Shown here: piece by piece, positions 34,324-45,125 of the stretch
How the letters are laid out: every line of letters begins with the position of its first letter
Position numbering within the stretch: position 1 is the stretch's first letter
Assembly (NCBI GenBank): GCA_038093975.1
Contig: JBBPTG010000028.1
Location: 62,001 to 126,000 of the forward strand
DNA: 64,000 nucleotides
Reading direction: 5' to 3'
Source: Chalciporus piperatus
Lineage: Eukaryota > Basidiomycota > Agaricomycetes > Boletales > Boletaceae
The notes under the pieces: generated by a model
The model's database searches: none
Seen by the model: only the letters and a program-made list of their open reading frames with translations
What the model was told of the DNA's origin: nothing
Made by a program: the position numbers and the translations under genes

Positions 34324-37300
34324 ATGCCCTTCGCACGTACATTCCGTGCCAGTACCGCGTCTCGAGCGCGTTGGTTGGCCTTTGCGAGACCAACACCGCA
34401 CACGACCCCATCACGACTCACTCCCTCGGCAGGATCCCTCATTGCGAACCAGTTAGCTGGCCACAGGTCTTTCACCTCCTCAAGCCACTCTTTTGCAAAG
34501 TCTTCACCTCTCCTCTATCACCCGCGCTGGTCGAATAACAAGTCGGATGATCCCCCCGACCTTGCCGAACAGGAGGAGGAGCCAGAAGAAGCAGAGTCGT
34601 CTGGAAAGCAGAGCGGTGACAATGCGAGTATGGAAGGCTCCCAGGACGAGAACCCGGCTGGCTCGTCAGCTAGCTCGCCACCCTCTTCATCCTCGAGTGG
34701 AGACAGCAGTGACCCTGTTGACTCCGAACCACCTCCAGCACAACGACCTCCCACACCAAGTTCGATAGCTAAACAATCCATTCCGGAAGTATATCCTCAA
34801 GTTCTTGCTCTTCCGATAGCTAGACGTCCTCTATTTCCTGGTTTCTACAAGGCGGTCGTCGTTCGTAATCCCGCGGTCGTCGTTGCCATAAAGGAAATGA
34901 TGAAGCGCGGTCAACCCTACCTCGGTGCTTTCCTTCTCAAGGACGAGAACACGGATAGCGATGTTATCACAGATATTAACTCGGTACACCCCGTCGGCGT
35001 TTTCGCTCAGATTACCTCGGTTTTTTCCGCGAACACTGGCTCAGGAGATGACAAGGAAGAGGGCCTCACGGCGGTCTTGTATCCTCACCGGAGGATAAAG
35101 ATCACGGAACTGCTCAAAGCTGGCGAACGGGCGTTGCCGACTGTTGCTCCCGAGGATGCTCAGACTGTCACAGCTCCAGAAACATTTCCCCCGTCACCGT
35201 CACTAGACCTTCCCGAACGCGAGGTTTCCATGGTTCCCCCAGGTAAGTTTTTCTGATGTTAAAGTCTTACTCCGATCCGAACACAACCCAAGGTCCCGTA
35301 CACACGTCGTTCCTGCACAATCACGCTATCTCGATTGTCCAGGTCGAAAACCTGCTCACGCAACCCTACAACAAGGACGATCAGTACATCCGTGCTTTCA
35401 TGTCGGAAATAGTATCCGTGTTCAAGGATATCGCGCAGCTCAATCCTCTCTTCCGGGACCAAATCACCAACTTCTCGATTAACCAAGTGGCTTCGAATGT
35501 CTTTGACGAGCCTGATAAACTTGCTGACTTTGCGGCCGCCGTGTCGAGCGGCGACGTTGGCGAGCTTCAGGACGTTTTGGAGAGTCTGAATGTGGACGAC
35601 CGGTTGCGCAAAGCCCTCTTGGTGCTCAAGAAAGAGCTCATCAACGCTCAGTTACAGAGTAAGCTCTCTCGCGACGTCGACAGCAAGATCGCCAAGAGGC
35701 AACGAGAGTACTACCTCATGGAGCAGTTGAAGGGTATCAAGAAGGAACTCGGAATGGAGTCGGACGGCAAGGACAAGTTGATCGAAAAGTTCAAGGAGCG
35801 GGCCGCTGCATTGAAAATGCCAGAGGGCGTTCGGAAGGTTTTCGACGAGGAGCTTAATAAGCTTATGGGCCTCGAACCTGCGGCTTCGGAGGCAAACGTC
35901 ACCCGCAATTATTTGGAGTGGCTTACGCAGGTTTGTCTCGTTTCACTTGGCTTCGTGCTGGATGTCCATCGGTTTCTCTTTCTAGATTCCTTGGGGTCAA
36001 CACTCTCGGGAGAACTATTCCATCTCGCACGCTCAGAAAGTCCTCGATGAAGACCACTACGGCCTCAAAGACGTCAAAGACCGTATCCTCGAATTCCTCG
36101 CGGTCGGGAAGCTCCGCGGGACGGTCGAGGGCAAGATCATTTGCTTAGTCGGACCTCCTGGTGTCGGGAAAACATCCATCGGTAAATCCATCGCACGCGC
36201 GCTGAACAGACAGTTCTTCCGGTTCTCGGTCGGCGGTTTGACGGACGTGGCTGAGATTAAAGGTCACCGGAGAACATATGTTGGTGCACTTCCCGGAAAG
36301 ATCATACAGGCGTTGAAGAGGGTCGGAACGGAGAACCCGTTGGTGTTGATCGACGAGGTCGACAAGATCGGGAGAGGGATCAATGGAGACCCAGCGAGCG
36401 CGCTCCTAGAGATGTTGGATCCCGAACAGAACAATGGGTTCTTGGACCATTAGTGAGTGCCCGACTCTTCGTTTTCGAGTCGTAGCATTAACCCTGGTAT
36501 GTGAAGCATGGACGTCCCCGTCGATCTTTCTCGTGTCCTCTTCGTTTGCACAGGTGAGTGTCCTTTGTTCTATTTCTAGGGAAATTGGATGTTGAAAAAA
36601 GTAAATGTTAGCGAATAACCTCGATACCATTCCCGCTCCTCTGCTTGATCGAATGGAGGTCCTCGAAGTCAGCGGCTACGTGTCAGAGGAGAAATGCGTC
36701 ATCGCGGAGAAATATCTCGGTCCTCAAGCCAGGGAAGCATCTGGCCTGAAAGACGCAGACGTCCTCCTCGACCCGTCGACCGTCGACGTGCTCATCAAGT
36801 ACTACTGCCGTGAGAGTGGTGTCCGGAACCTGAAGAAGCACATCGACAAGGTACGCTTTTGCTTTTGCAGGTGCCTTACTTTCATACGGGGTAGCTGACG
36901 CTATCGCTCAAAGATTTACCGCAAAGCCGCCCTCAAGCTCATCTTGGACCTTGGCGAGGATGTCTTCCCCGAACCGGCCCCCAAGGTATCCGCAGCGGAG
37001 TCTCAGACTGTAGAATCCCAGGAACCTCATGCAAACGAACCGTCTGAAACCTCGTCGTCTGCCGAGACTGCGACGCAGGAATCCAGCGAGCGTAAACCCG
37101 TTACGACACAAGAGCGCCAGCCACTCGAGGTGCCTGCACACATTCATGTTCGAATAACGCCAGAAAACCTCAAGGATTACGTCGGACCCCCCGTTTATCA
37201 CAAGGACAGGATGTATATCGCTCCGCCGCCACCTGGTGTTAGCACGGGCCTAGGCTACCTGGGTAACGGATCGGGTGCTGTCATGCCCGTCGAGGCTACG

Positions 37301-37958
37301 GTGCGTCGTTTGTTTGTTTGAGCGAGACCGACGAACGATCATGGTCGGCTGACGTATCACGCGTATCATGTAGAGCATGCCTGGCAAGGGTGGACTTCAG
37401 TTGACTGGTAAACTCGGTGAAGTCATTCGGGAGAGTGCACAGATCGGGTTGAGCTGGGTGAAAGCGCACGCGTACGAACTGGGGATCACCAAGACGCCTG
37501 ACGAGCAGTTTTTGACTGATAGGGATATCCATGTGCATATGCCAGAGGGGAGTATTGGGAAGGAAGGACCGAGCGCTGGGACTGCTATTTTGTCTGCTTT
37601 CGTGTCTTTGTTCACGAAGACGAAGATTAATCCCGATATCGGTGAGTTTGGGTTTTGGTGGGTGTGTGGGCGTTCGTGAGCTAACGTGTTATTGGTAGCG
37701 ATGACGGGGGAAATCTCGCTCGTGGGCCAAGTTCTCCCCGTTGGCGGTCTCAAAGAGAAGATCCTAGCCGCACATCGAGCGGGTATCAAGACAATCCTCG
37801 CGCCTGCCGCTAACCGTGCCGATATCGAGGAGAACGTCCCTGAGAGCGTCAAGACTGGGATTCGGTTCGTGTATGTCGAGGATGTGAGGGAGGTTCTGAG
37901 CGAGGTGTTTAGAGGGGAGAGTGTCGCTGAACGGTGGAAGGAGACGGGGTTGATATGA
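34324..37958 (+). CDS. pim1: mitochondrial Lon protease
   Basis: ATP-dependent serine protease of the mitochondrial matrix that removes misfolded and oxidised proteins and binds mtDNA. The chosen start, [20 protein letters not shown], gives a basic amphipathic presequence; an in-frame ATG 32 codons upstream would bury it. A Ser/Glu/Pro-rich linker follows, then the N-domain from [21 protein letters not shown], and the coiled region [17 protein letters not shown]. The AAA+ module carries Walker [10 protein letters not shown] and Walker [11 protein letters not shown]. The protease domain has catalytic Ser in GPSAGTAI and Lys in [10 protein letters not shown]. An acidic Ser/Glu insertion of about 50 residues lies between the ATPase and protease domains (about 36970-37130). 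About seven exons, with introns near 35244, 35930, 36450, 36550-36605, 36850, 37300 and 37640. Complete, and apparently the only single-copy housekeeping gene between the inverted arms. Confidence 0.95.
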
Positions 37959-38640
37959 GATGAGATGAGATTGTAGGAGGGGGAGGGGGGCATATCTTAT
38001 TGATGCTAATTGAAGGGGATGGCTGGTGGTTCTCCAAGGTCGGTGTCGGTGGGTGTTACTTCCTCCCTCCCGTGGCGCGTTACTGGGAAGGTTGGGTTGG
38101 GTTGGGTTGGGTTGGAGATCCAATGTTTACAGATGGGCCGTCCTGCGTATACACGCGCATTCCCTATCATGTCGACACCCCGAAACTCGTCGCGCTGGCG
38201 GATGCGGATGCGGTCGGGGTTCGGGGTTCGACCCGCATCAATCTTTGTGCAAGATTCAGAACTTATTTAAGCCTTAGAAGGGTCCTGACGTTCTTTTTTT
38301 TTATATCTCACACTTTGAGACTCATGTATCATATCTACACTCCCGCAACACCCAACTCAAGCATGATTTCATTCCAGTTGGTTGTACAGTGGCTGGGAGT
38401 GGAAACGAACTTTGCTGGACGATCGGTCATCAGCAATTAACGTTGCTGTCGCGATGCTCGAGGCGTTGGTTCAAGCGTTCTCAAGAGGGGGAGCGGGGGG
38501 AACAGAAAAACATACCGATACTTGGAGGACAATTTACAAATTCAAGTTCGCACTGAGCCGCTTCAAGTTGGGGATGAGAACCAGGTCAACATTCTACAGC
38601 CATTCTCACATGCAATCAACTTCAACGTTCTACTTTGCTT
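37959..38640. other. Lon 3' region and spacer
   Basis: No gene seen. It contains a short pentamer run (about five TTGGG/GGTTG units at about 38089-38116) and a T-rich stretch near 38291. The right inverted arm begins at about 38641. Confidence 0.5.
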
Positions 38641-39301
38641 CGCTTAGTCAATTTCTGTGCCACCAAGCTTTTCAGGTCCCGCGGCTCCTCAATCTTGCAA
38701 ACCGGATCCTCAACGTGCATCAACGTTCAACTGCAAAAATCTCAATCCCGAGAGCAGGTGGCACTACGGGTCGGTCTTCCTCGTTATCATGCCAGAGTCC
38801 TGTAGTAGTTGAGCTGCTCGTACGCAGCTAACACTTCGTCGTGACGACGACTCACCGCACCGAAGTCCCCGATTCACGACCTTTCGGGAATCCAAGTCCA
38901 GATAACTTGAAGTGAGATTTTCCATCACACATTTTCTGCAGCAACACTTCCGTTTGAACATTTGGCTGGGTCTCTGAAAAATCTTTCCGAATCGCAAGGT
39001 TTGTTTTTTTGTCTCCAGCTGGGACTCTAGGCATGAAAGAAAACATTTCGGGGATATAACGATACACGCTCACAAGGGTTTTTTTTAGATCATCATGATT
39101 TTTCACTGTTCTTCCAAGACGACGTGCTACCCTAGGCCTGATTAACGATCATACGCACAATGGAGTGTAAGTAATACGGAGGCAGATGTTGGACTTCATC
39201 TCCTCGAAACCACTTGACCTTTTCAAAGTCAGTAAGCTGGATCGATCATGATAGTATTTGAGCAGAAGAGGTACACGACAAGTGAAGCGAATTAACCCAT
39301 T

Positions 39302-39571
39302 CTACGCCTTTGCTTGGAGTACTTTCATCGCCAAGCCTCCTAGGCCACCCTCTTTATCCTCGCTGATCTGTTGATAAATGTCCTCCAGGTTCTTCGGCTG
39401 CACGATTTGGCACACCAAGTCCTCTATCCCGTTCCATACGTAGTACGAACCTGCAGTATTGAACTTCTTCTTCTCGAAACACTTGACTTTTTCAATGTCT
39501 GTAAGCTGGACGTATTTATTCACGATCGTGCAGTCGACAGATAGCATTTGAGCAGAAGGAGTACATGACAA
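39302..39571 (-). pseudogene. partial tandem copy of the 119-aa gene (C-terminal part)
   Basis: Encodes SYYVWNGIEDLVCQIVQPKN and LEDIYQQISEDKEGGLGGL, clearly related to the C-terminal half of the 119-aa protein. It is joined upstream to sequence derived from that gene's 3' flank (LTDIEKVKCFEKKKFN). There is no counterpart of the N-terminal half. It lies just downstream of the intact right copy and is absent at the equivalent place in the left arm. Confidence 0.65.
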
Positions 39572-39582
39572 GTGAAGCCATT

Positions 39583-39942
39583 CTACTCAGGCCCTTGATC
39601 TTTGAGTTCTTCCACCACCAACCCTCCCAGTTCACCCTCTTTATCCTCGCTGATCCGTTGATAAATCTCCTCCAGTTTCGTCGGCTTCACGATCTTACAC
39701 ACCAAGCCCTCTATCCCATTCCATACATAGTGCGATCCTCCTGATTCGAAGAGAAAGAGGACATCCCCGTAGTCTGGGTCCCGACTGAGAAGTGGTTCAG
39801 CATTCTTCAGCCCGTAAGATGTCGCAAGCATGCCCCTGATGCTGTCATCCCCTTGCCAGTAGTAGTTGGAGCGCATGCCCTTCGGATCGTCAGACCACCC
39901 ATGGGGTGGTTTGAGGCCGACAGCCCGTCCAGATGATGACAT
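39583..39942 (-). CDS. 119-aa protein of unknown function, right copy
   Basis: Single exon, starting MSSSGRAVGLKPPHGWSDD; the stop is shared in position with the left copy. About four residues differ over 119. Open frames in both arms and almost no protein change argue for function or for very recent conversion. It is divergent from the deaminase-like gene, whose start lies about 1.0 kb away, so the two could share an upstream region. I recognise no family. Confidence 0.68.
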   Translation of the reverse strand: MSSSGRAVGLKPPHGWSDDPKGMRSNYYWQGDDSIRGMLATSYGLKNAEPLLSRDPDYGDVLFLFESGGSHYVWNGIEGLVCKIVKPTKLEEIYQRISEDKEGELGGLVVEELKDQGPE

Positions 39943-40295
39943 TTGGTTTGGATCGTGGGGATGGTAAACCTAAGCGGCAAGACTGCTTTAGCTGTAAACG
40001 AGAGGGGGGTGGGATGGCTGAGACTCACGATAAGCTGAGGGGGGTAAGGCTCGTGCCGTAACTTATCGAGCCCATCAGCCTTTTTCAACGACCACAAACT
40101 TGGATCCAAAGCCGGTCACAGCCTAGACCGGCTTCATCAAGTCCGGTGTACCGGTACGACAGATGGAATGTTCCTCTGCTGGCAGCTCGGCGTCCAGGAA
40201 ACAATCATTACCGACATTCATCTTGTCTCCGGTGACTCGTCGAGGAGCCAAAGCTGTTCACCTCATTAGACAATCGCACGACAGATGGGATGTTC

Positions 40296-40340
40296 CGCTT
40301 GCGGTGTGGGGCTTGCGGTGTGGGGCTTGCGGTGTGGGTC
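40296..40340 (+). repeat. 15-bp minisatellite, three units
   Basis: The unit GCTTGCGGTGTGGGG is repeated about three times in the spacer between the 119-aa gene and the tandem unit. It is absent from the left arm. Confidence 0.7.
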
Positions 40341-40654
40341 CTGCCTCCTTTATCAAGTCCCCGGTGTCACAGGTTCTCAGGCGCTTGCTAGATTGGAAAT
40401 AGTCACTCAATTGGATTTCACAGCATCACCGTCATGGTCGGTCCTCTGCATGCAAACTCTAGGAGTCCCCGGGCCCGAGTAATTCACAGCACAAACTTGA
40501 AAGCTGAGCCAATGTATGCCCAGCCTGAGCATTGCTGATGTGACATCGAGTGTTCGCTGAGATCGCCCCCAGGCTACCTCCCTGAATTGCGAATGCTGAG
40601 AACGTTCCATGGTCGGTAACTCGGGGAACCCTTGGTCCGGACTCCGGTGAACTG

Positions 40655-40785
40655 ACAAGGTCGCGGTTGCTCACACGAATGTCCGTTGAGCACGGCTTAA
40701 CCATGAACAGAACGTGAACGGTGAAGGGCGTTGATCAAGGGAGGCCATCATTACATGGCTGATCATTCTTCATGTCAGGTGGGGT
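40655..40785 (-). repeat. single copy of the tandem-array unit in the right arm
   Basis: Reverse complement of the left-arm unit (ACATGAAGAATGATC at one end, CGCGACCTTGTCAG at the other). Only one, rather diverged, unit is present, against five on the left. Confidence 0.75.
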
Positions 40786-40941
40786 TCTGGAACCGCTGAA
40801 AGCCTCGCTGCACCGGATTGATGCTTACCAATGTTCCAGGTCCACGACGCTATCTATGGGTTGAGCTCATGCTATATCAACCCCCAGGTTCGTCAGAACG
40901 AAAACCAGGCAAGCCCCCACCTGCCATTCTTCCTTTCCGCA

Positions 40942-42063
40942 ATGGCCGATCTCTTCACACCCATTGATATCTTCCACAAGACGAGAAAGTTCGATGATGC
41001 CTATGCCTGGACAAAGGTCGAGGTAGGCAGAATTTCCAGGTCACCATATAATGCATATCGTGATGCTCGTACCAGATACTCAAGTTCCTCGTTGATGTCG
41101 CTACCAAGCCAGCGGACTACGGAGTCACAGATGCGCACGTCATGGAACACTTGAAGGCGTTGCAAGGTTACATTGCTGGCCTAGCCAAGTAAGTATCGTG
41201 GGCATTGCAACATCATCATGATTCTGATCACGGACTGTTCAGCTGGGAAGACCCGACGAAAAAGTCACCCTATTGGAAACCATCACCCGAACAACAAACC
41301 CTGCGTACAGATGGTTCGCACGTGAAACCGTCTGAAGAAATGACGTGGACCGTTAATCACAGCAAAGAACGCTTCTATCTCATCTTCGACCTGCTCGGTG
41401 TTTTCCTATCACTCATAAGCGCCGTTTCGGCTTCCAGTGCTACCGCAAAGAATTATTTCTTCCCCCTCGTCGTCTTATACTCCAAATGGTGCTGCGAGTT
41501 AGGAGTTTCCAAGAAGAACCGTCCCACGGTCGCTCAAGTGACTTGGTCCAAGAAGGGAACCGAATTATATCCCTTCTTCGGGGCCAGCGTTGCAGGGTTC
41601 AATAAGCAAGCGGGGGACTCTGCGAAAAGAACTCGCTGGTCCTACCTCAAGGCTTCGGGGATCGTTCCATCGAATTACCCGGATTACGATGACTCTCCAA
41701 AGAGGGATAAGGAGAACGGAGGGAGTCTCACAGGTACCAGATATGGCAATTGCGCTGAAACGTACCCATTCCTCTACATCCTGAAGTACGTGACTCGTCA
41801 TTGGAGAAGCGAAGCCGTTTATTGACAGTCTCCACTGCAGGGACAACGCTCTTGTAGCGGACAGCTTCGGGATTGCAGTCGAGCTTGCCGCATTGTTTGA
41901 AAACCCTGTTCATTATGACAAGTACAAGGGAGCCGAGCTTTGGAAATTTAAGCCAGGCCCAATGTGGCCGCCTTGCAATAACTGCAAGTCGTTGCTGAAG
42001 GAGAGGGGTGTACACGCAGACGCACACGGAAATTATCCCCAATATCAACTGTACACCACGTAG
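40942..42063 (+). CDS. candidate deaminase-superfamily protein, right copy (319 aa)
   Basis: Exons 40942-41022, 41076-41188, 41243-41785 and 41841-42063. The first three have the same lengths as in the left copy (81, 113, 543 nt); the last is 6 nt longer. Start MADLFTPIDIFHKTRKF. The motif pair is conserved: YGNCAETYPFLYIL with Cys235 and Glu237, and WPPCNNCKSLL with Cys291 and Cys294. Around them FDLLGVFLSLIS, NYFFPLVVLYSKWCCEL, KGTELYPFFGAS and SPKRDKENGG are kept, while surface positions have changed. Conservation of the presumed zinc ligands and of reading frame despite this divergence suggests both copies are under selection. No signal peptide is evident. A nucleic-acid or nucleotide substrate is inferred from the superfamily only. 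Confidence 0.74.
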
Positions 42064-42474
42064 TTTGGCGCCAGCCTGCCAGGGTCCTGTTCAATTAGCT
42101 ATGTAATTTTGTATCTGTGTTATGTTCGCAATCATGGTTGGTACTTGATATAGGCGGAAGCACACATCTCCAATGTCGTTTCTGCCCTCTATTGGATTGC
42201 TGGTCAAGCCGAAGGTGAACTTGAATTCGCTATCCGCGAGCACGCTGACTTCGGTCACGACCAAGCCAGTTCTCAAATTACGAACAGAAACGGCGGCTCG
42301 CTAGGTTCAAGCCCACTGAATGTTACCGACAGCGAGCAATCAGGATCATTTCGATCATCCATTGTCACTATTGCACACTTTGATGCATGCATAGCGTACC
42401 AAGTATTCGACCCGGCCATCCACCCAAACATTGAAGTTGACCGTCCACTCTGTCTACTTCGAGCGGAACCACCT

Positions 42475-44397
42475 CTACGTTTTCACAGGGAACGCCCTGA
42501 ACATCACTCGACTACCTTCCTCTACCATCTCCACCATGCCCTCAAGAGATGAACCGCAGTGCAACTCGTGGTAATGGACACCCCGCTGGATCGCATCCTT
42601 TTCGACCCCATGACTGCGATATTGATTTTCCACGTTTCAGTCAATACCAGCTGAGAGTAAAAACAAGCAACAACTCACACTCTGCGCAGGTGTTGACACA
42701 GACCGTCGTAGTACCGACAATCTCCAGCCCGTGCCTTGCATAAAAGGCCCCCCATCGTCTTGTTGGGTTGCTCAATACCTTGGATAACGCTGACATACTT
42801 GTCATCGACGAGTCGCCAGTGCCGTGGTGTCTCGTCATGACATTCCCCGGCGTGACATATCTGAGAAACAATGTTCGAGTATTTGGTCGATGATCTTCAA
42901 CGAACGACGTACCGCATTCCGCCACGTCCTGACAATGTGTGAGCCATCACAGTCAACACAGATCAATCGTGGGTTCCGGTGTTCCATATCCTCGACGGTG
43001 GCAACGTGGGGATCTAGTCCACAAGCGTGGATGACATAGGGAGCTGCGTTGGCGAATTCGATGCCGTTGGGAAGTTGATTCTTTATGTCTTGGTCACTCG
43101 CCCCAAATCCACTAAAGGAGAGTAGCTCTGGATATGCCACCGCCGATTTGAACTTTGAATAGCCTTGGTTCTCAAGGAACACAGTGCAGGCCAAGCGAAG
43201 CTTGGCTGTCTGCAACAATCCGGGTTCCACCTTCTTCTGCTTGGCTGCTCGACCGGATTTAACCCCAGCTTTTCTGGAAGATAGACCGGGAGGTATGTCG
43301 ATGTGCGAAGCAACGGCTGCATCAATTTTCTCCCTCCATCCCTGGACGAAGGTTGGTAATTCTGAAAAGGCAGCTTCAAAAGAGTCCATGTCGATAACGC
43401 TCTCTTCGGCCGCTTTAATGATCTTGTCGAAAGGAGGGAAGGTTGCAATAGCGTCCATAGGTGGGAATATATCGTTGGGTTCGGCGAAAGTCGATGGCTT
43501 CGCAAGATACTTGCCATACGCTGCTTCCAGAACTTGGCGGCGTTTGTAATAGACAGTGGATTCCAGTCGATTCTCTCGGATTTTGTCCATGACCTCAATC
43601 CACTCGGGGCACATGTGATTCCATTCTAGTGGTTGCAGATGAGCATAATGTTACTGAAATATGTATCGGCGAACCTTTGTCCGTGAGCGGCTTGGAGCTC
43701 CTAAAGTTGAAAACTGGGATGTCATTGCCCCGAATTCTGTGCCAACCATGCTTGAGCTCAGCTGTATACCCGTGGTTCAGGAGGCATTGGTAAATGCTGG
43801 GACGAGTTCATTAAGCTCGAGAGCATATGACGACAACATCATAGACCAACTCTCTTTCCCGTTTGTCCCGCTGAACTCCCATAGCCTGGCTGCGTTCTCG
43901 GTCCTTTACCTTCTGCCAAGCTTCACATATTTTGGCATGCTGAACATACTTGAGTGAACGTATATAGAATGTGAGGCATACAACAGACCTCAAGAATGAC
44001 ACGACACAACTCGCGCGTCTCATTGAGGAGCTGAGTCTTATCTGACGACTTGTCATACTTATCCCTGAAAGCTTTGACTTGCTCTTTGTCAACACGATAT
44101 GAAGAGACTGAAAGTTCCTCAGCACGAGTTGCACGACAGCTGTAGCGTTGAATCACATACCATTCTTGACTTCACACCACCGAGCAGGAACAAGGTCACG
44201 ATTTCGGATCAACATCCACGAAGAGGAGAGAGGGCGCATCCTTCACTCTTGACGTCAATCTTCGCGAAGAAAAAAATCTGGCAATGAAAACCGCACCTTT
44301 GTGGTCGACATGTGGGGCAGTACCTCCGGCGTACCACCCAAAGAATGGATTGCGCCGGTTTCCCACAACTCTGTTCTGGTTGTTCAAATTGCGTCAA
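42475..44397 (-). pseudogene. F-box/zinc-ribbon protein, copy 4 (5' truncated)
   Basis: Lacks the basic N-terminus and F-box; the segment starts in the intron just before the zinc-ribbon exon (SCGKPAQSILWVVRRRYCPTC, split here as SCGKPAQSILW and RRRYCPTC). From WIEVMDKIREN onward it is close to copy 1, identical for about 200 residues after FPPFDKII. It shares the extra nucleotide of copy 1 near 43850. A 9-nt in-frame deletion at about 42747 removes Arg-Arg-Cys from the C-terminal RRCLLCK motif. Without a promoter or F-box it is a pseudogene. Confidence 0.82.
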
Positions 44398-44410
44398 GAC
44401 TTCCCATCGA

Positions 44411-44830
44411 TCATAAACAGCTCAAGGGTTGCACTGTTCCAGTTCTACCATGACCATAACCGCAATGCACCAGCGCGGACTTGCGTGAGAGGAAGAACAC
44501 ACACGCCTCCGGGTCCTGCACTGGAAGCCACTTGTAATCGATCGGACGCCTAGCCTGGCTTAAGTGTTTTTCCTCTAAATCAGTGCATGGTCTCGAGCCG
44601 AAGCTGATACATGCCATCGATGTCGGTCTTATCAACGATGAAGGCGAGGGCTCTGTCGTCGATTTTCTGGGAAGAACGACAGTAGAGCCTGTGTCCCAGT
44701 GGGGGCCAAGTGAACTCGACTTTGTGGTATCGATGCCATCTGCCTCTTGCGATGACATGTTGTGGTATCGATGCCATCTGCCTCTTGCGATGACATGTAT
44801 GATGGTGGTTAGTTGAAGAGAGATAGCCCT
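44411..44830 (-). pseudogene. dual-specificity (tyrosine) phosphatase remnant
   Basis: The minus strand encodes WPPLGHRLYCRSSQ, then in another frame RRPIDYKWLPVQDPEA and ALVHCGYGHGRTGT. The last is the phosphatase P-loop HC(x)5RTG. Family members dephosphorylate Tyr/Ser/Thr residues, or phosphoinositides. The frame shifts between these blocks (an intron is possible around 44585), and the sequence stops right after RTGT. The end of the right inverted arm lies there, so the helices that follow the P-loop are gone. I read this as a gene truncated by the rearrangement. Confidence 0.62.
44722..44797 (+). repeat. perfect 38-bp tandem duplication
   Basis: Units 44722-44759 and 44760-44797 are identical (TTGTGGTATCGATGCCATCT...). 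It lies in the 5' part of the phosphatase remnant. Confidence 0.95.
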
Positions 44831-45125
44831 CTTTCTCATCTTTCGGGCCAATGTTGTTTACCCCTTGGGTTGCACCGATCATAAACTCACTGTTTAACGG
44901 ATGACCATAGCCGCTGCCGGCGTTCGAACATGTCAGTCAAAACACGAGGGTCTTCATTTGACTTTGTTATAGATGCATGAGCTACCGTCTTGGTCAAAGA
45001 CTCGACTGTCCAAGGGCCAAGGCAGAGTCATGAGGCATCAAATGATAAAATGGCAACCGTTATGATTACAGGCAAAACTTCCATAGCGAAAAAGGTCATC
45101 GAAGCGACCTTCATCCAATGGTGCA

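Larger units (their letters stand above)
38641..44397 (-). repeat. right arm of large inverted segmental duplication
   Basis: Reverse-complement counterpart of 20204-28136. It carries the 119-aa gene (-), one tandem unit, the deaminase-like gene (+) and an F-box copy lacking its first exons (-). The outer end at 44397 falls within the intron before the zinc-ribbon exon of the F-box gene and abuts a phosphatase remnant. The inner end at about 38641 loses similarity where the left arm continues at 28136. Confidence 0.88.

Noticed and set aside
38089..38116. Interstitial telomere repeat
   Set aside because: The run is TTGGG/GGTTG, not the TTAGGG expected for basidiomycete telomeres, and only about five units long.
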